Assembly: GCA_002297665.1 (NCBI GenBank)
Contig: DBMS01000059.1
Location: 1-25,381, forward strand
DNA: 25,381 nucleotides
Source of the DNA: Holophagaceae bacterium UBA692
Lineage (GTDB): Bacteria; Acidobacteriota; Holophagae; Holophagales; Holophagaceae
Direction of reading: 5' to 3'
Shown here in pieces: positions 1 to 8,661 of the stretch (the first letter of the stretch is position 1; the number at the start of each line of letters is the position of its first letter). The translations under genes and the position numbers were made by a program. Below the pieces are notes generated by a model that saw only the letters and a list, made by a program, of their open reading frames with translations, searched no databases and was not told the DNA's origin.

Positions 1-190
1 GGGGCGCAAGGGCCCAGGGCACCTCCAGCCCCGACCCCGCGCCCAGGACGAGAGCCGGCCCCCGCGCTTCCCGAAGGCCCTGGCCCAGGAAGGCGCGGGC
101 GGCCTCCAGGTGCCCGGTCCACCCGCGCCGGCGCCTGGCCAGGAAGGCCCGCTGCTCCCGGGCCAGGGTGGACGCCAGCGTCCGGTCCAT
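1..190 (-). CDS. Partial CDS, putative class I SAM-dependent methyltransferase (N-terminus only)
   Basis: The first 63 residues of a protein are visible before the window ends. The ATG overlaps the TGA of the patatin gene by one base (TGATG), so it is probably translationally coupled to it. The N-terminus is rich in Arg and Ala and predicted helical, and is followed by VLGAGSGLEVP at about residues 49-59. This resembles motif I (the glycine-rich SAM-binding loop, E/DxGxGxG type) of class I methyltransferases. No substrate can be inferred because the rest of the protein lies outside the window. The reading frame and start are well supported by the coupling; the methyltransferase call rests on one motif and could be another Rossmann-like fold. 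Confidence 0.6.
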   Translation of the reverse strand, partial: MDRTLASTLAREQRAFLARRRRGWTGHLEAARAFLGQGLREARGPALVLGAGSGLEVPWALAP

Positions 191-2889
191 CACCGCTTCC
201 AGATGTCGAAGGGCTGGGTGCCGATGAGGGCGTTGAACGACCCCGAGGAAGGCCCCCACCCCGATCCCGGCTGGTACGAACGAAGGAACCCGTAGCCCAG
301 CTCCACGTAGAACCGCGCGAAGATGGTCCGCACAAGTGCCCCGGTGCCCAACAGGCGCCGGTCCCGGAACAGGTCCCGGGAGCTGCCCGAGGCGACCGCG
401 TAGTCCAGGCGGGGCACCACCTGGAAGGAAAGCCCGAAGGGACCCGCCATTCGCAGGGGGATCCCCAGCTTGGCCACGGCGAAGCCCGGCGCCTGGAGGC
501 CGAGAGCCTGGGAGCCCACCAGGAAGGACGGCCCGCCCAGGTTCCAGAACCGGTCCAGGGGAAGGTTCCGGCCGTAGCCCCACTCCAGGTCCAGGTCCAG
601 CCCCAGGTTCGCGCTGGCCCGGGCCGAGCCGAACGTCGTGATGCCGCGCGCGCGCACGTAGCCGAAGCGGAAGGTGCTGGCGGGCAGCTGGTCCGCGAGG
701 CACTCCCCGAGGGCGAAGCGGCCCCTCAGGAGCAGACCCTCCCTGGGGAAGGTGTGCCGGTCGAAGTTGTCCCATTCCGTGGAGAGCTCCAGGGTGCGCT
801 GGTGGCGCAGCACCCGCGTGCCCTCCCACGCGCGGGAGGCTTCCCTCCAGGTGGTGGCCAGGCCCAACTTCCCGGTGCCCATGTTGCCGTAGCGCACATA
901 GCCGCCCACGCCCAGGTCCTGGGTGGACACCACGGCGCCCGCTTCGCCCAGGGCCAGTTCGGCGGAAGGATAGTCCGGGGCCCGCTCGAGGCGCTGGCGG
1001 AACGCGGACGCCCAGAATTCCATGGCGAAGCCGGGGAAGGCCAGGAAGACCGGCCCCTGCAGGGCCAGGGAACCCGTCTGCTGGAGCCGGTTCCGCGCCC
1101 CCGAGAGCTCCCCTTCCACCCCGAACCCGCCGAAGTTCTCGGTGCGGTAGTTGATGCCCGTGGCCGCGCCCAGGGTGGTCTCGTAGCCCAGGCTCAGGTC
1201 GACGGCCATGGCCTTGTGGTGCACCGGGGTCAGCTCCAGCACGGCGTCCGGGGTGCCCGGGGCGGGCCGGATCTGGGCGCGCAGCTCGGACAGGTGGAGC
1301 CTGCGCTCGGCCAGGTCGATGTCGTTGCGAAGGCGCGTCGTGTGGACGATGCCGCCCCGCGCGTGGGCCAGGAGGCGCTGCAGGTAGCGGGACTCGTAGT
1401 CGGCCCGCGCGTCCCGCACCACGACCTCCCGGATGGCGGGCTCATGCACCACGATGAGCAGCTCGCCGGTGGCCTCGTCGAAGCCCGAGCCGCGGACGTC
1501 CACCAGGGGCGTGCCCTCCGTGACCAGGCGGTGGACGAAGCCGCTGAGGAACGTGCCGAAGGTCTCGGGGTTGTAGGGCTCGCCCAGGACGAACTGCGCC
1601 CGGGCCGGGTTCTCCAGGGCCCGCACCAGGCGCGGGCTCCCCTGGACCGAGACCGAGCGGATGCGTCCGAAGGGCGTGACGTCGATGCGCAGCGCGCCGC
1701 CATCCACCCGGGCCGTGGCGTCCCGGGCCCAGCCGTGGAGCAGCAGCTGCTGCAGGGCCACCAGCACGTCCTGGCGGTGCACCGGCCTGCCCGGGGGGAG
1801 GGCCCGGCCCAGCATGGCCGCCGCGGCGGTCTCCAGGGGGCGCACCGTGTTGACGGCCACCGTCGACACGGGCAGCAAGTCCCCTGTCCCCTCGAGACCC
1901 AGGATCGCCTCCCTCAGGGCGGGAAGGCTGGCGTCGAAGGCATCCCGGCCCGCCTGGATCATGGAGGGCAGCTGGCTTCCGTACTCCAGGAAGTCGGTGG
2001 TGCGGAGCTCGGGCCTCACCAGCACCGTCGCCGCGGCCCGGCTCTCCCACTGCCGGCGCTCCACCACCAGGTCGAGGCTGCGCGCGGCCAGCGAGAAGAA
2101 GTTCGTCACCGAGGCCTTCTGGAAGGGCATGCTCACGTCCACCGCGAGCACCACGTCGGGCCTGAAGATCCCCCTGGCGATGAAGACCGGGAGGTTCTCC
2201 ACCAGGGCCCCGTCCACGTAGGGCTGCCCGTCGATCACGACAGGCCTGAACGCCCCTGGCACGGCCATGGAGGCCCGGAGCACCTCCACCAGGTCGCCCC
2301 GGTCGAACACCTTGCCCCGGCCCGTCTCCAGGTTCGTGGCCACCACGCGCAGGGGATGCTTGAGGCGGTCGTAGTCCCCCCCGGAGAAGTAGTCGGCGCG
2401 GGTCATGAGGCCTTCCAGGGTCTTGCGGATCTCGACCCCCTCCCGCAGGGCGAGGGCGAAGGAAGGCACCCCGGCCTCCAGGCGCAGCGACATGAGCGTG
2501 CCGTTCTCGGCCTCGTCCTCCTGCAGGGTCCGGCCCAGGGTGCGCCCCAGGGGATCCAGGAAGGACCGGTTGAAGTCCACCCGGGTGAAAAGCTCCTCGA
2601 TCTCGCGTCCGGAGAAGCCCCCGGCCATGAGGGCCCCCATGAGGGACCCGGCGCTGGTGCCCGTGATGCTGTCCACGGGCAGGCCCACCTCCTCCATGCG
2701 CTCGACCACGCCGATGTGGGCGACGCCCCGGGCGCCGCCCCCGCTGAGCACCAGGGCCACCTTCGGACGTCCGGGGATCTCCACCTTCGGCGAGAAGGTG
2801 AAGACCATGTCGGGGGGAACCACCTTCACTTCGATCGCCCCCTGGGCGAAAGCCAGGGCGGGCGCGAGGAACGCCGCGCCGAGCCTCAT
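190..2889 (-). CDS. Patatin-like phospholipase with POTRA and C-terminal beta-barrel (PlpD-like, type Vd secretion)
   Basis: An 899-residue outer-membrane lipase. Residues 1-15 form a short signal peptide ending AFA. The patatin domain spans about 40-240 and has the oxyanion-hole motif GGGARG (50-55), the nucleophile elbow GTSAG with Ser79, and Asp226 in DGA, so the Ser-Asp dyad is complete. A POTRA-like region follows (roughly 430-560), and the last ~320 residues show alternating hydrophobic/polar strands typical of Omp85-type barrels. This order is that of PlpD/type Vd proteins, in which the barrel displays or releases a phospholipase A. The start is the ATG that overlaps the rph stop (ATGA). 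The open frame extends further upstream but only through rph-antiphase sequence, so that extension was rejected. The C-terminal residue is Arg, not the usual aromatic. Confidence 0.88.
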   Translation of the reverse strand: MRLGAAFLAPALAFAQGAIEVKVVPPDMVFTFSPKVEIPGRPKVALVLSGGGARGVAHIGVVERMEEVGLPVDSITGTSAGSLMGALMAGGFSGREIEELFTRVDFNRSFLDPLGRTLGRTLQEDEAENGTLMSLRLEAGVPSFALALREGVEIRKTLEGLMTRADYFSGGDYDRLKHPLRVVATNLETGRGKVFDRGDLVEVLRASMAVPGAFRPVVIDGQPYVDGALVENLPVFIARGIFRPDVVLAVDVSMPFQKASVTNFFSLAARSLDLVVERRQWESRAAATVLVRPELRTTDFLEYGSQLPSMIQAGRDAFDASLPALREAILGLEGTGDLLPVSTVAVNTVRPLETAAAAMLGRALPPGRPVHRQDVLVALQQLLLHGWARDATARVDGGALRIDVTPFGRIRSVSVQGSPRLVRALENPARAQFVLGEPYNPETFGTFLSGFVHRLVTEGTPLVDVRGSGFDEATGELLIVVHEPAIREVVVRDARADYESRYLQRLLAHARGGIVHTTRLRNDIDLAERRLHLSELRAQIRPAPGTPDAVLELTPVHHKAMAVDLSLGYETTLGAATGINYRTENFGGFGVEGELSGARNRLQQTGSLALQGPVFLAFPGFAMEFWASAFRQRLERAPDYPSAELALGEAGAVVSTQDLGVGGYVRYGNMGTGKLGLATTWREASRAWEGTRVLRHQRTLELSTEWDNFDRHTFPREGLLLRGRFALGECLADQLPASTFRFGYVRARGITTFGSARASANLGLDLDLEWGYGRNLPLDRFWNLGGPSFLVGSQALGLQAPGFAVAKLGIPLRMAGPFGLSFQVVPRLDYAVASGSSRDLFRDRRLLGTGALVRTIFARFYVELGYGFLRSYQPGSGWGPSSGSFNALIGTQPFDIWKR

Positions 2890-3614
2890 CCCGCGAGGAC
2901 GGCCTTGCGCTGGGCTTCCATGAGCGCCGCGCATCCCTTCAGCCCCAGGTCCAGGAGGGACGTGGCTTCGAGCCTGCTGAAGCTGCGGCCCTCCCCGGTG
3001 GACTGGAATTCCACCACGGCCAGTTCGCTCTCGGCCCCCGCGGGGCGCGAGGCCACCAGGTTGCAATCCACCGCGGCACGGTGGTCCTCCTCGTATTCCA
3101 GGTCCAGGATGAGCCCCTGGCGCAGGCCGGGGCACCCTTCCAGGATACCCACGCTGACGGCCGCCACCTGATGGATAAGTGCCTTCTCCAGGCCCCTGGC
3201 CTTCAGGGCCAGGGCCAGGGCCACCCAGGCGCCGGTGATGGAGGCGCAGCGGGTCCCGCCGTCGGCGTTGACCACGTCGCAGTCCAGGGTGAGCTGCACC
3301 TCGCCCAGGGCCGCGAGGTCCACCGCCTGGCGGAGGCTGCGGCCGATGAGGCGCTGGATCTCCACGGTCCGGCCCTGCTGCCTGCCCTTGGCGGCCTCCC
3401 GCGCCGAGCGCGTGTGGGTGGCCCGGGGCAGCATTCCGTACTCGGAGGTGATCCAGCCCTTGCCCCGGCCCCGCATCCAGTCCGGCACGCGGTCTTCGAG
3501 GCTCGCCGAGCAGAGCACGTGGGTGTTCCCAAGGCGGACGAGGCAGGAGCCTTCCGCATGGAGCTGGACGCCCGTCTCCAGCGTCAAGGGCCTTGATTCT
3601 TCTGGCATTCTCAT
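2886..3614 (-). CDS. rph: Ribonuclease PH
   Basis: A 242-residue phosphorolytic 3'-5' exoribonuclease that trims tRNA 3' ends and helps degrade structured RNA. Near-canonical family blocks are visible: GSCLVRLGNTHVLCSAS, GWITSEYGMLPRATHTR, GRTVEIQRLIGRSLR, and LTLDCDVVNADGGTRCASITGAWVAL. Length matches the usual ~240 residues. ATG 3614 is chosen because the N-terminus aligns with the family (R-PLTLETG-HAEGS) and a GGGAG Shine-Dalgarno-like stretch lies about nine bases upstream; a second ATG two codons later cannot be excluded. It begins four bases after the rpiB stop and its TGA overlaps the patatin ATG, so all three genes are probably on one transcript. Confidence 0.96.
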   Translation of the reverse strand: MRMPEESRPLTLETGVQLHAEGSCLVRLGNTHVLCSASLEDRVPDWMRGRGKGWITSEYGMLPRATHTRSAREAAKGRQQGRTVEIQRLIGRSLRQAVDLAALGEVQLTLDCDVVNADGGTRCASITGAWVALALALKARGLEKALIHQVAAVSVGILEGCPGLRQGLILDLEYEEDHRAAVDCNLVASRPAGAESELAVVEFQSTGEGRSFSRLEATSLLDLGLKGCAALMEAQRKAVLAG

Positions 3615-3618
3615 CGCG

Positions 3619-4047
3619 CTAGGCTCCCGGCTCGATCTTTTTCACCCGAAATTCGTGCCTGCCCCCTTCAAAGGGGGTTTCCAGGAAGGTTTTGAGGTAG
3701 TATTCAGCTTGAAGCGGATCCGTCAGCCGCTGGCCGAAAGCGATGGCGTTTGCGTCGTTGTGCATCCTGGCCAGCCTGGCGTGCTCAGGTGAAGTCACCA
3801 GGGCGCAACGGATGCCCCTGTGGCGGTTGGCTGCAATGCTGATGCCGATGCCGGACCCGCAGACCAGCACAAGGCGTTCCCACGAATCCATACCTTCCGC
3901 AGCCCGGTGCGCGAAATCCGGATAATCCACAGAGGCAAGGCCATAGGTTCCAAAGTCCACCGCCTCGTGTCCCTGGGCCAAGACCCACGCCTTCAGGCGC
4001 TCCTTGAGGTCATAACCTGCATGATCGCTAGCAAAGCCGATTTTCAT
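3619..4047 (-). CDS. rpiB: Ribose-5-phosphate isomerase B
   Basis: A 142-residue RpiB/LacAB-family isomerase that interconverts ribose 5-phosphate and ribulose 5-phosphate in the non-oxidative pentose phosphate pathway (cytosolic). It has the SDHAG motif (residues 7-11), the catalytic Cys63 in CGSGIGISIAANR, the phosphate-binding and ring-opening HND motif (96-98) and the C-terminal EGGRH block. Length is typical. A GGGAG stretch eight bases upstream supports ATG 4047. It is the first gene of the minus-strand set and faces the SNF2 helicase gene across only 30 bases. The frame remains open far upstream through the antisense of the helicase, but that extension has no family similarity. Confidence 0.96.
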   Translation of the reverse strand: MKIGFASDHAGYDLKERLKAWVLAQGHEAVDFGTYGLASVDYPDFAHRAAEGMDSWERLVLVCGSGIGISIAANRHRGIRCALVTSPEHARLARMHNDANAIAFGQRLTDPLQAEYYLKTFLETPFEGGRHEFRVKKIEPGA

Positions 4048-4077
4048 GATGCATCTCCCATCCTTGAGGGTAACTGA

Positions 4078-7000
4078 ATGACCCGGCCCATCCTCCAGTA
4101 TCGTCCACTGGACCGGGGTTTTCTCCTGTGCATGCCTGGCGAGGGCTCCGGCCAGGACTGGCAGCGGACCCTGAGGACCCTGCCCGGCAACCTCCACGGC
4201 CGCGACCGGCTCACGCCCGCGCGGGCGCGCCTTTTCCTTCCGGATTCCAGCCTGGTCGAAACCCACACCGTGCCCCTCCGCTGGCAGCGGGCCCTGCCCT
4301 GGCTGGCCTCCATGTCCACCGACCCGGAAAAGGTGGGCGGCAGCCTGGCCTTCTGGGCCTCGGCCCTGCGCCTTCTCCAATCCCTGGTCATGCGCGGCGC
4401 CCTGCTTCCCCAACTTGACACCCGGGGCAACCCCTGGCGGGCCACCTGGGGCATCAGCCTCACCAGCCCCGCCGACCGCCAGGCCCTGGATGAGCTTCTC
4501 AAATCCATGCCGCCCTCCGTGCTCGCCTTCCCCGAGGACGACGGGTGGATCTTCACCAAGGGCCTGGCCCTGGGCGCCCTCGAGACCGAGGAGGTGGACG
4601 ACGACCTGGCCCAGCCCCCCGCCCCGGCGTTCATTCTGAAGGCCTTCCTGGAGGACGGCGCCGACTTCCTGGTTCGCTTCGTGGCCGGCTCCCTGCGCCA
4701 GGGGGAGGACCCCCGCCTGGGACTCATCCACCGGCTCCGCGGCCACAAGCGGGACCGGCTGCCCTGGGACGAGCGCCTCATGGTGGCCCTGAGCCACCCC
4801 ATGAACGAATTCCCCACCATCGGCGTCACCGAGCGCACCCTGGGCGAGCAGCTCGAGCAGTGGAGCGAAGGCGCCCGGGTCCAGTGGATCCGCCCCAGCC
4901 TCAAGCTGGAGGCCCCCCCGGTGCCCGCGGAAGTGGATGCCATCCATGAAGCCGACCGCCTCTCCGAAGCCGGCTGGATCCTCCGGGTGGGCCTGGAGAC
5001 CCAGGAGGAGGATTTCATTCCCGTGGCCCGCCTCTGGGAGCCCTCGGTGGAACCCGAGGTGCTCGAGGCCCGCAAGGTCCTGCTTCGCGGCCTGGCCCGC
5101 GCCATGCCCTTCTTCCCGCCCCTGCAGGGGGCCCTCTCGGGCATCCAGCCCGAGGACCTCCCGCTGCTTCCCACCGAAGCCTGGCAGTTCCTGACCCGGG
5201 GCGCCGCGCAACTCAAGGAGGCGGGCTTCCTGGTGCACATCCCCGAGCAGCTCGCCGAATTCGGCGGCGCCCGGCGCCTTCGCGCCAAGGTCAAGCTGGG
5301 CGCCCGGCGCATCGAGGCGGCCCCCGAGACGGCCGCCGTCCAGGAGGGCCTGGACGGCTCCGTGTCCGCGGACTGGTCGCTCATGCTGGGCGACGACAAC
5401 CTCGACCTGCAGGACTTCGCCCAGATGGCCAGCCTCAAGCATCCGCTGGTGGCCTGGAAGGGCAAGTGGGTCGCGCTGGATCCCGAGACCCTCAAGCAGA
5501 TCACCCAGGTGATCCAGGCCAGCCGCGGCGCCGGCTTCGAGAGCATGAGCCGGGGCGAGGCCCTGGCCGCCGCCCTCACCGGCAGCGCCCACATCCCGGG
5601 CGTCTCCGAGGCCATCGAGGTGGAGGTCGCGGGCGACTTCGGCGCCGCCCTGGACGACCTCAAGATCCTGCCCGACAAGCCCATCACCCAGCCCGAGGCC
5701 TTCAAGGGCATGCTGCGCCCCTACCAGCTCCGCGGCCTGGCCTGGCTGGAGGGGCTGTCCCGCCTGGGCCTGGGCGGCATCCTCGCCGACGACATGGGCC
5801 TGGGCAAGACCATCGAGGTCCTGGCCCTGCTCCTCCACCGCCAGCAGCAGGATCCGCACGCCGGCAACCCGACGCTCCTGATCTGCCCCACCTCCCTGCT
5901 GGGCAACTGGGAGCGGGAGATCGCCAAGTTCGCGCCCACCCTGCCCTTCTTCGTGCACCACGGCAACAACCGGGACAGCCTGCCCAGGATCTTCAAGCCC
6001 CACACCATCGTCCTCACGACCTACGGGGTGATCCGGCGGGAGGAGGACGTCTTCGGCGACCGGGCCTGGTCCATGGTGGTGGTCGACGAGGCCCAGGCCA
6101 TCAAGAACGCGGGCTCCTTCCAGGCCAAGGCCGTGCGCAAGCTGCGCGCCCCCTTCAAGCTGGCGCTCACCGGCACGCCCATCGAGAACCGGCTGCTGGA
6201 GCTCTGGTCCATCCTGGCCTTCGCCCTTCCCGGCTACCTGGGCAGCGAATCGCGGTTCAAGGACCAGTTCGCCTCCCCCATCGAGAAGTACCGCGACACC
6301 GACGCCGCCACCGAGCTGCGCCAGCGCGTGGGCCCCTTCATCCTCCGCCGCCTCAAGACGGACCGCTCCATCATCCAGGACTTGCCCGACAAGAACGAGA
6401 TGAAGGTCTACACCCAGCTCACCCGGGAGCAGGCCGCCCTCTACCAGGCCCGCGTGGACCAGATGGAGAAGGACCTGGAGGCCGCCACCTCCATCGAGCG
6501 CCGGGGCCGCATCCTGGCCCTGCTCACCCACCTCAAGCAGATCTGCAACCATCCCTCCCAGTTCCTCAAGCAGACCGGGCCCTACAAGGGCCGCAGCGGC
6601 AAGCTCGAGCGCCTCACCGACATGCTCGAGGAGGTGCTGGAGAGCGGCGAGAAGGCCCTGGTCTTCACGCAGTTCAAGGAGATGGGGGACCGCCTCCAGG
6701 TTCACCTCGCCGACGTCCTGGGCTTCGAGCCCCCCTTCCTCCACGGCGGATCCAGCCGCGAGCAGCGCGACGAGATGGTGCGCAGCTTCCAGGAGGACGA
6801 CGACGGCGCCAAGGTGATGCTCCTGTCCCTCAAGGCGGGCGGCGTGGGCCTCAACCTCACCGCCGCCACCCACGTGTTCCACTTCGACCGGTGGTGGAAC
6901 CCGGCCGTGGAGGACCAGGCCACGGACCGAACCTACCGCATCGGCCAGACCCGGAACGTGCAGGTGCACAAGTTCATCACCATGGGCACCCTCGAGGAGA

Positions 7001-7290
7001 AGATCGACGGCATGCTGGAATCCAAGCGCGACCTCGCGGACCGCGTCGTGGGCACGGGCGAGGGCTGGCTCACGGAGCTGGACGACGACGCCCTGCGGCG
7101 CCTGGTGGTGCTCGAGCCCGACGCCGACATCATGGGAGAGGAGGAGGCCAACGGCAACGGCCATGCCTCCCACCCCCCGGCCGGGGAGGATCCCGGGGAG
7201 GATGACGTCAACGACGTCCAGCCCGTCAGCTCCCGCGCGCCCGTGAAGCGCAAGGCCCGGCCCGCCCTCCGGAAGGGGGTGCTCTCATGA
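4078..7290 (+). CDS. SNF2-family DEAD/DEAH-box helicase (HepA/RapA-like translocase)
   Basis: A 1070-residue ATP-dependent dsDNA translocase of the bacterial SNF2 class. The N-terminal ~540 residues are the poorly conserved region typical of bacterial SNF2 proteins. The motor begins with RPYQLRGLAWLEGL, then Walker A DDMGLGKT (571-578), Walker B DEAQ (670-673) and LTGTPIENRL for RecA lobe 1. Lobe 2 has VFTQFKEMGDRL, LSLKAGGVGLNLT and motif VI with YRIGQ (953-957). All motor motifs look intact. The C-terminal ~50 residues are acidic then basic and low-complexity. GAGGG seven bases before the ATG is a plausible ribosome binding site. The stop overlaps the start of the SWIM gene (ATGA), a pairing seen repeatedly in bacteria. 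Transcription or recombination remodelling is the likely role; the exact target is unknown. Confidence 0.93.
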   Translation: MTRPILQYRPLDRGFLLCMPGEGSGQDWQRTLRTLPGNLHGRDRLTPARARLFLPDSSLVETHTVPLRWQRALPWLASMSTDPEKVGGSLAFWASALRLLQSLVMRGALLPQLDTRGNPWRATWGISLTSPADRQALDELLKSMPPSVLAFPEDDGWIFTKGLALGALETEEVDDDLAQPPAPAFILKAFLEDGADFLVRFVAGSLRQGEDPRLGLIHRLRGHKRDRLPWDERLMVALSHPMNEFPTIGVTERTLGEQLEQWSEGARVQWIRPSLKLEAPPVPAEVDAIHEADRLSEAGWILRVGLETQEEDFIPVARLWEPSVEPEVLEARKVLLRGLARAMPFFPPLQGALSGIQPEDLPLLPTEAWQFLTRGAAQLKEAGFLVHIPEQLAEFGGARRLRAKVKLGARRIEAAPETAAVQEGLDGSVSADWSLMLGDDNLDLQDFAQMASLKHPLVAWKGKWVALDPETLKQITQVIQASRGAGFESMSRGEALAAALTGSAHIPGVSEAIEVEVAGDFGAALDDLKILPDKPITQPEAFKGMLRPYQLRGLAWLEGLSRLGLGGILADDMGLGKTIEVLALLLHRQQQDPHAGNPTLLICPTSLLGNWEREIAKFAPTLPFFVHHGNNRDSLPRIFKPHTIVLTTYGVIRREEDVFGDRAWSMVVVDEAQAIKNAGSFQAKAVRKLRAPFKLALTGTPIENRLLELWSILAFALPGYLGSESRFKDQFASPIEKYRDTDAATELRQRVGPFILRRLKTDRSIIQDLPDKNEMKVYTQLTREQAALYQARVDQMEKDLEAATSIERRGRILALLTHLKQICNHPSQFLKQTGPYKGRSGKLERLTDMLEEVLESGEKALVFTQFKEMGDRLQVHLADVLGFEPPFLHGGSSREQRDEMVRSFQEDDDGAKVMLLSLKAGGVGLNLTAATHVFHFDRWWNPAVEDQATDRTYRIGQTRNVQVHKFITMGTLEEKIDGMLESKRDLADRVVGTGEGWLTELDDDALRRLVVLEPDADIMGEEEANGNGHASHPPAGEDPGEDDVNDVQPVSSRAPVKRKARPALRKGVLS

Positions 7291-8258
7291 GCCAGATGAG
7301 CGAACGCTTCGGCACCACCTGGTGGGGCCGCCTCTGGATCACCGCCCTGGAGCAGCTGGGCGACGACTTCGAGAACCGCCTCCCCCGCGGCAAGAAGTAC
7401 GCCGAGGAAGGCGCCGTGAGCCACTTCACCGTGACCCCCGGCGAGATCCAGGCGAAGGTGCACGGCCGCAAGACCTACAACGTGACGCTCGGCCTGCCCG
7501 CGCTCTCCTCCTCCCAGTGGGAGAAGGCCCTGGAGCGCATCCACGCCGAGAGCCGCTTCGTGGCCTCGCTCCTGGCCGGCGAGATGCCCCAGGGCCTGGA
7601 CGAGACCTTCAGGGAAGCCGGCGCCAGCCTCTACCCGCGGGTGCCCAAGGAGCTGCAGACCCACTGCGACTGCCCGGACTGGGCCAACCCCTGCAAGCAC
7701 GTGGCGGCCGTGTGCTACATCATGGCCGAGGCCCTGGACCGGGATCCCTGGCTGCTCTTCGACCTGCGGGGCCGCACCCGCGAGGACGTGCTCGCGGCCC
7801 TCCAGGCGCGCATGGACGCCACCGCCGCCGAGCCCGCCCCCCGCAAGCGCGGCCGGCCGAAAAAGGTGGTCTCCGTGGTGGACCTGCTGCCCCGGCGCAA
7901 CGAGATGGCCGAGCCCTGGCTGCGCATGCCCGAGGAGGCCTACGACGCGCCGCCCGTGCCCATCCCCGAAATGCCGCTGCCCCGGGCCATCCCCGCGGAT
8001 CCCTCGGTGTTCATCCAGCTGGGACCGCTGCCCCACGCCCGCATCGAGGCCAGCCTGTGCCTGGCGGCCCTCATGCATCGCACCGCCCAGGTCGTGCAGA
8101 TCCAGATCGAGGAAGGGGTCGGTAACATGGAGGAGTCCGAGGCCCAGCCCGAGGCCGCCGGCGAACCTCCCGCGTCCCCGTTCGAGTCCGCCATGCCCGC
8201 CCAGCCCAGCGCCAAGCCCTGGCGCCACAGCAAGAAGCGCCGCTGGGGCAAGGGCTGA
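7287..8258 (+). CDS. SWIM zinc-finger protein, partner of the SNF2 helicase
   Basis: A 323-residue protein with a SWIM zinc finger, C127-x-C129-x6-C136-x-H138 (CDCPDWANPCKH), which in this family binds DNA or protein. The region after it (MAEALDRDPWLLFDLRGR) is the conserved extension of bacterial SWIM proteins encoded beside SNF2 helicases. The N-terminus starts with a conserved-looking WWGRLWITALEQL block. A basic KRGRPKK patch at about residue 190 resembles an AT-hook and may contact DNA. The C-terminal ~60 residues are acidic, then Pro/Ala-rich and finally basic, and are probably disordered. The ATG overlaps the helicase TGA, so stoichiometric co-expression is likely. Function is inferred: a targeting or regulatory subunit for the SNF2 motor. 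Confidence 0.88.
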   Translation: MSQMSERFGTTWWGRLWITALEQLGDDFENRLPRGKKYAEEGAVSHFTVTPGEIQAKVHGRKTYNVTLGLPALSSSQWEKALERIHAESRFVASLLAGEMPQGLDETFREAGASLYPRVPKELQTHCDCPDWANPCKHVAAVCYIMAEALDRDPWLLFDLRGRTREDVLAALQARMDATAAEPAPRKRGRPKKVVSVVDLLPRRNEMAEPWLRMPEEAYDAPPVPIPEMPLPRAIPADPSVFIQLGPLPHARIEASLCLAALMHRTAQVVQIQIEEGVGNMEESEAQPEAAGEPPASPFESAMPAQPSAKPWRHSKKRRWGKG

Positions 8259-8274
8259 AACCCAAGGAGCCGTC

Positions 8275-8661
8275 ATGAAGACCATCGCCACCCCCAACGC
8301 CCCCGGCGCCATCGGCCCGTACTCCCAGGCCCAGGTCTCGGGCAACCTCCTGTTCACCGCGGGCCAGATCCCCCTGGTGCCCGGCACCATGGAGATGGTC
8401 ACCGGCCCCATCGAGGCCCAGACCGAGCGCGTGGTGGCCAACCTCACCGCCGTGCTCGAGGCCGCGGGCACCGACTGGTCCCGGGTCCTCAAGACGACCG
8501 TCTTTCTCACGGACCTGGCGGAGTTCGGCGCCTTCAACGCCGTCTACGAGAAGCTGCTCGGCGGCGCCAAGCCCGCCCGCAGCACCGTCCAGGTGGCCGC
8601 GCTCCCCCGGGGGGCCAAGGTGGAGATCGAGCTGGTGGCGGAGATCAGGGCCGATGCGTGA
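8275..8661 (+). CDS. ridA: RidA family reactive intermediate/imine deaminase
   Basis: A 128-residue YjgF/YER057c/UK114-family protein that hydrolyses reactive enamines/imines such as 2-aminoacrylate made by PLP enzymes. Family blocks are visible: NAPGAIGPYSQA, FTAGQIPL, LKTTVFLTDLAEFGAFN.VY, and the substrate-binding Arg102 (equivalent to Arg105 of the E. coli protein) in ARSTVQVAALP followed by VEIELVA. Length is typical. AAGGAG six bases before ATG 8275 is a strong ribosome binding site. It overlaps the downstream PLP enzyme gene by eight bases. This places the detoxifier directly beside a likely source of aminoacrylate. Confidence 0.95.
   Translation: MKTIATPNAPGAIGPYSQAQVSGNLLFTAGQIPLVPGTMEMVTGPIEAQTERVVANLTAVLEAAGTDWSRVLKTTVFLTDLAEFGAFNAVYEKLLGGAKPARSTVQVAALPRGAKVEIELVAEIRADA

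Noticed and set aside
754..3171. An ~800-residue plus-strand open frame antisense to the patatin gene
   Set aside because: The opposite strand has the catalytic patatin motifs and RNase PH; this frame has only low-complexity sequence.
4048..7173. A very long minus-strand open frame continuing upstream of rpiB through the helicase gene
   Set aside because: It is the antisense of the SNF2 gene. Low-complexity Gly/Leu/Glu/Val composition arises from strong third-position G/C bias; only the last 142 residues match a family (RpiB).
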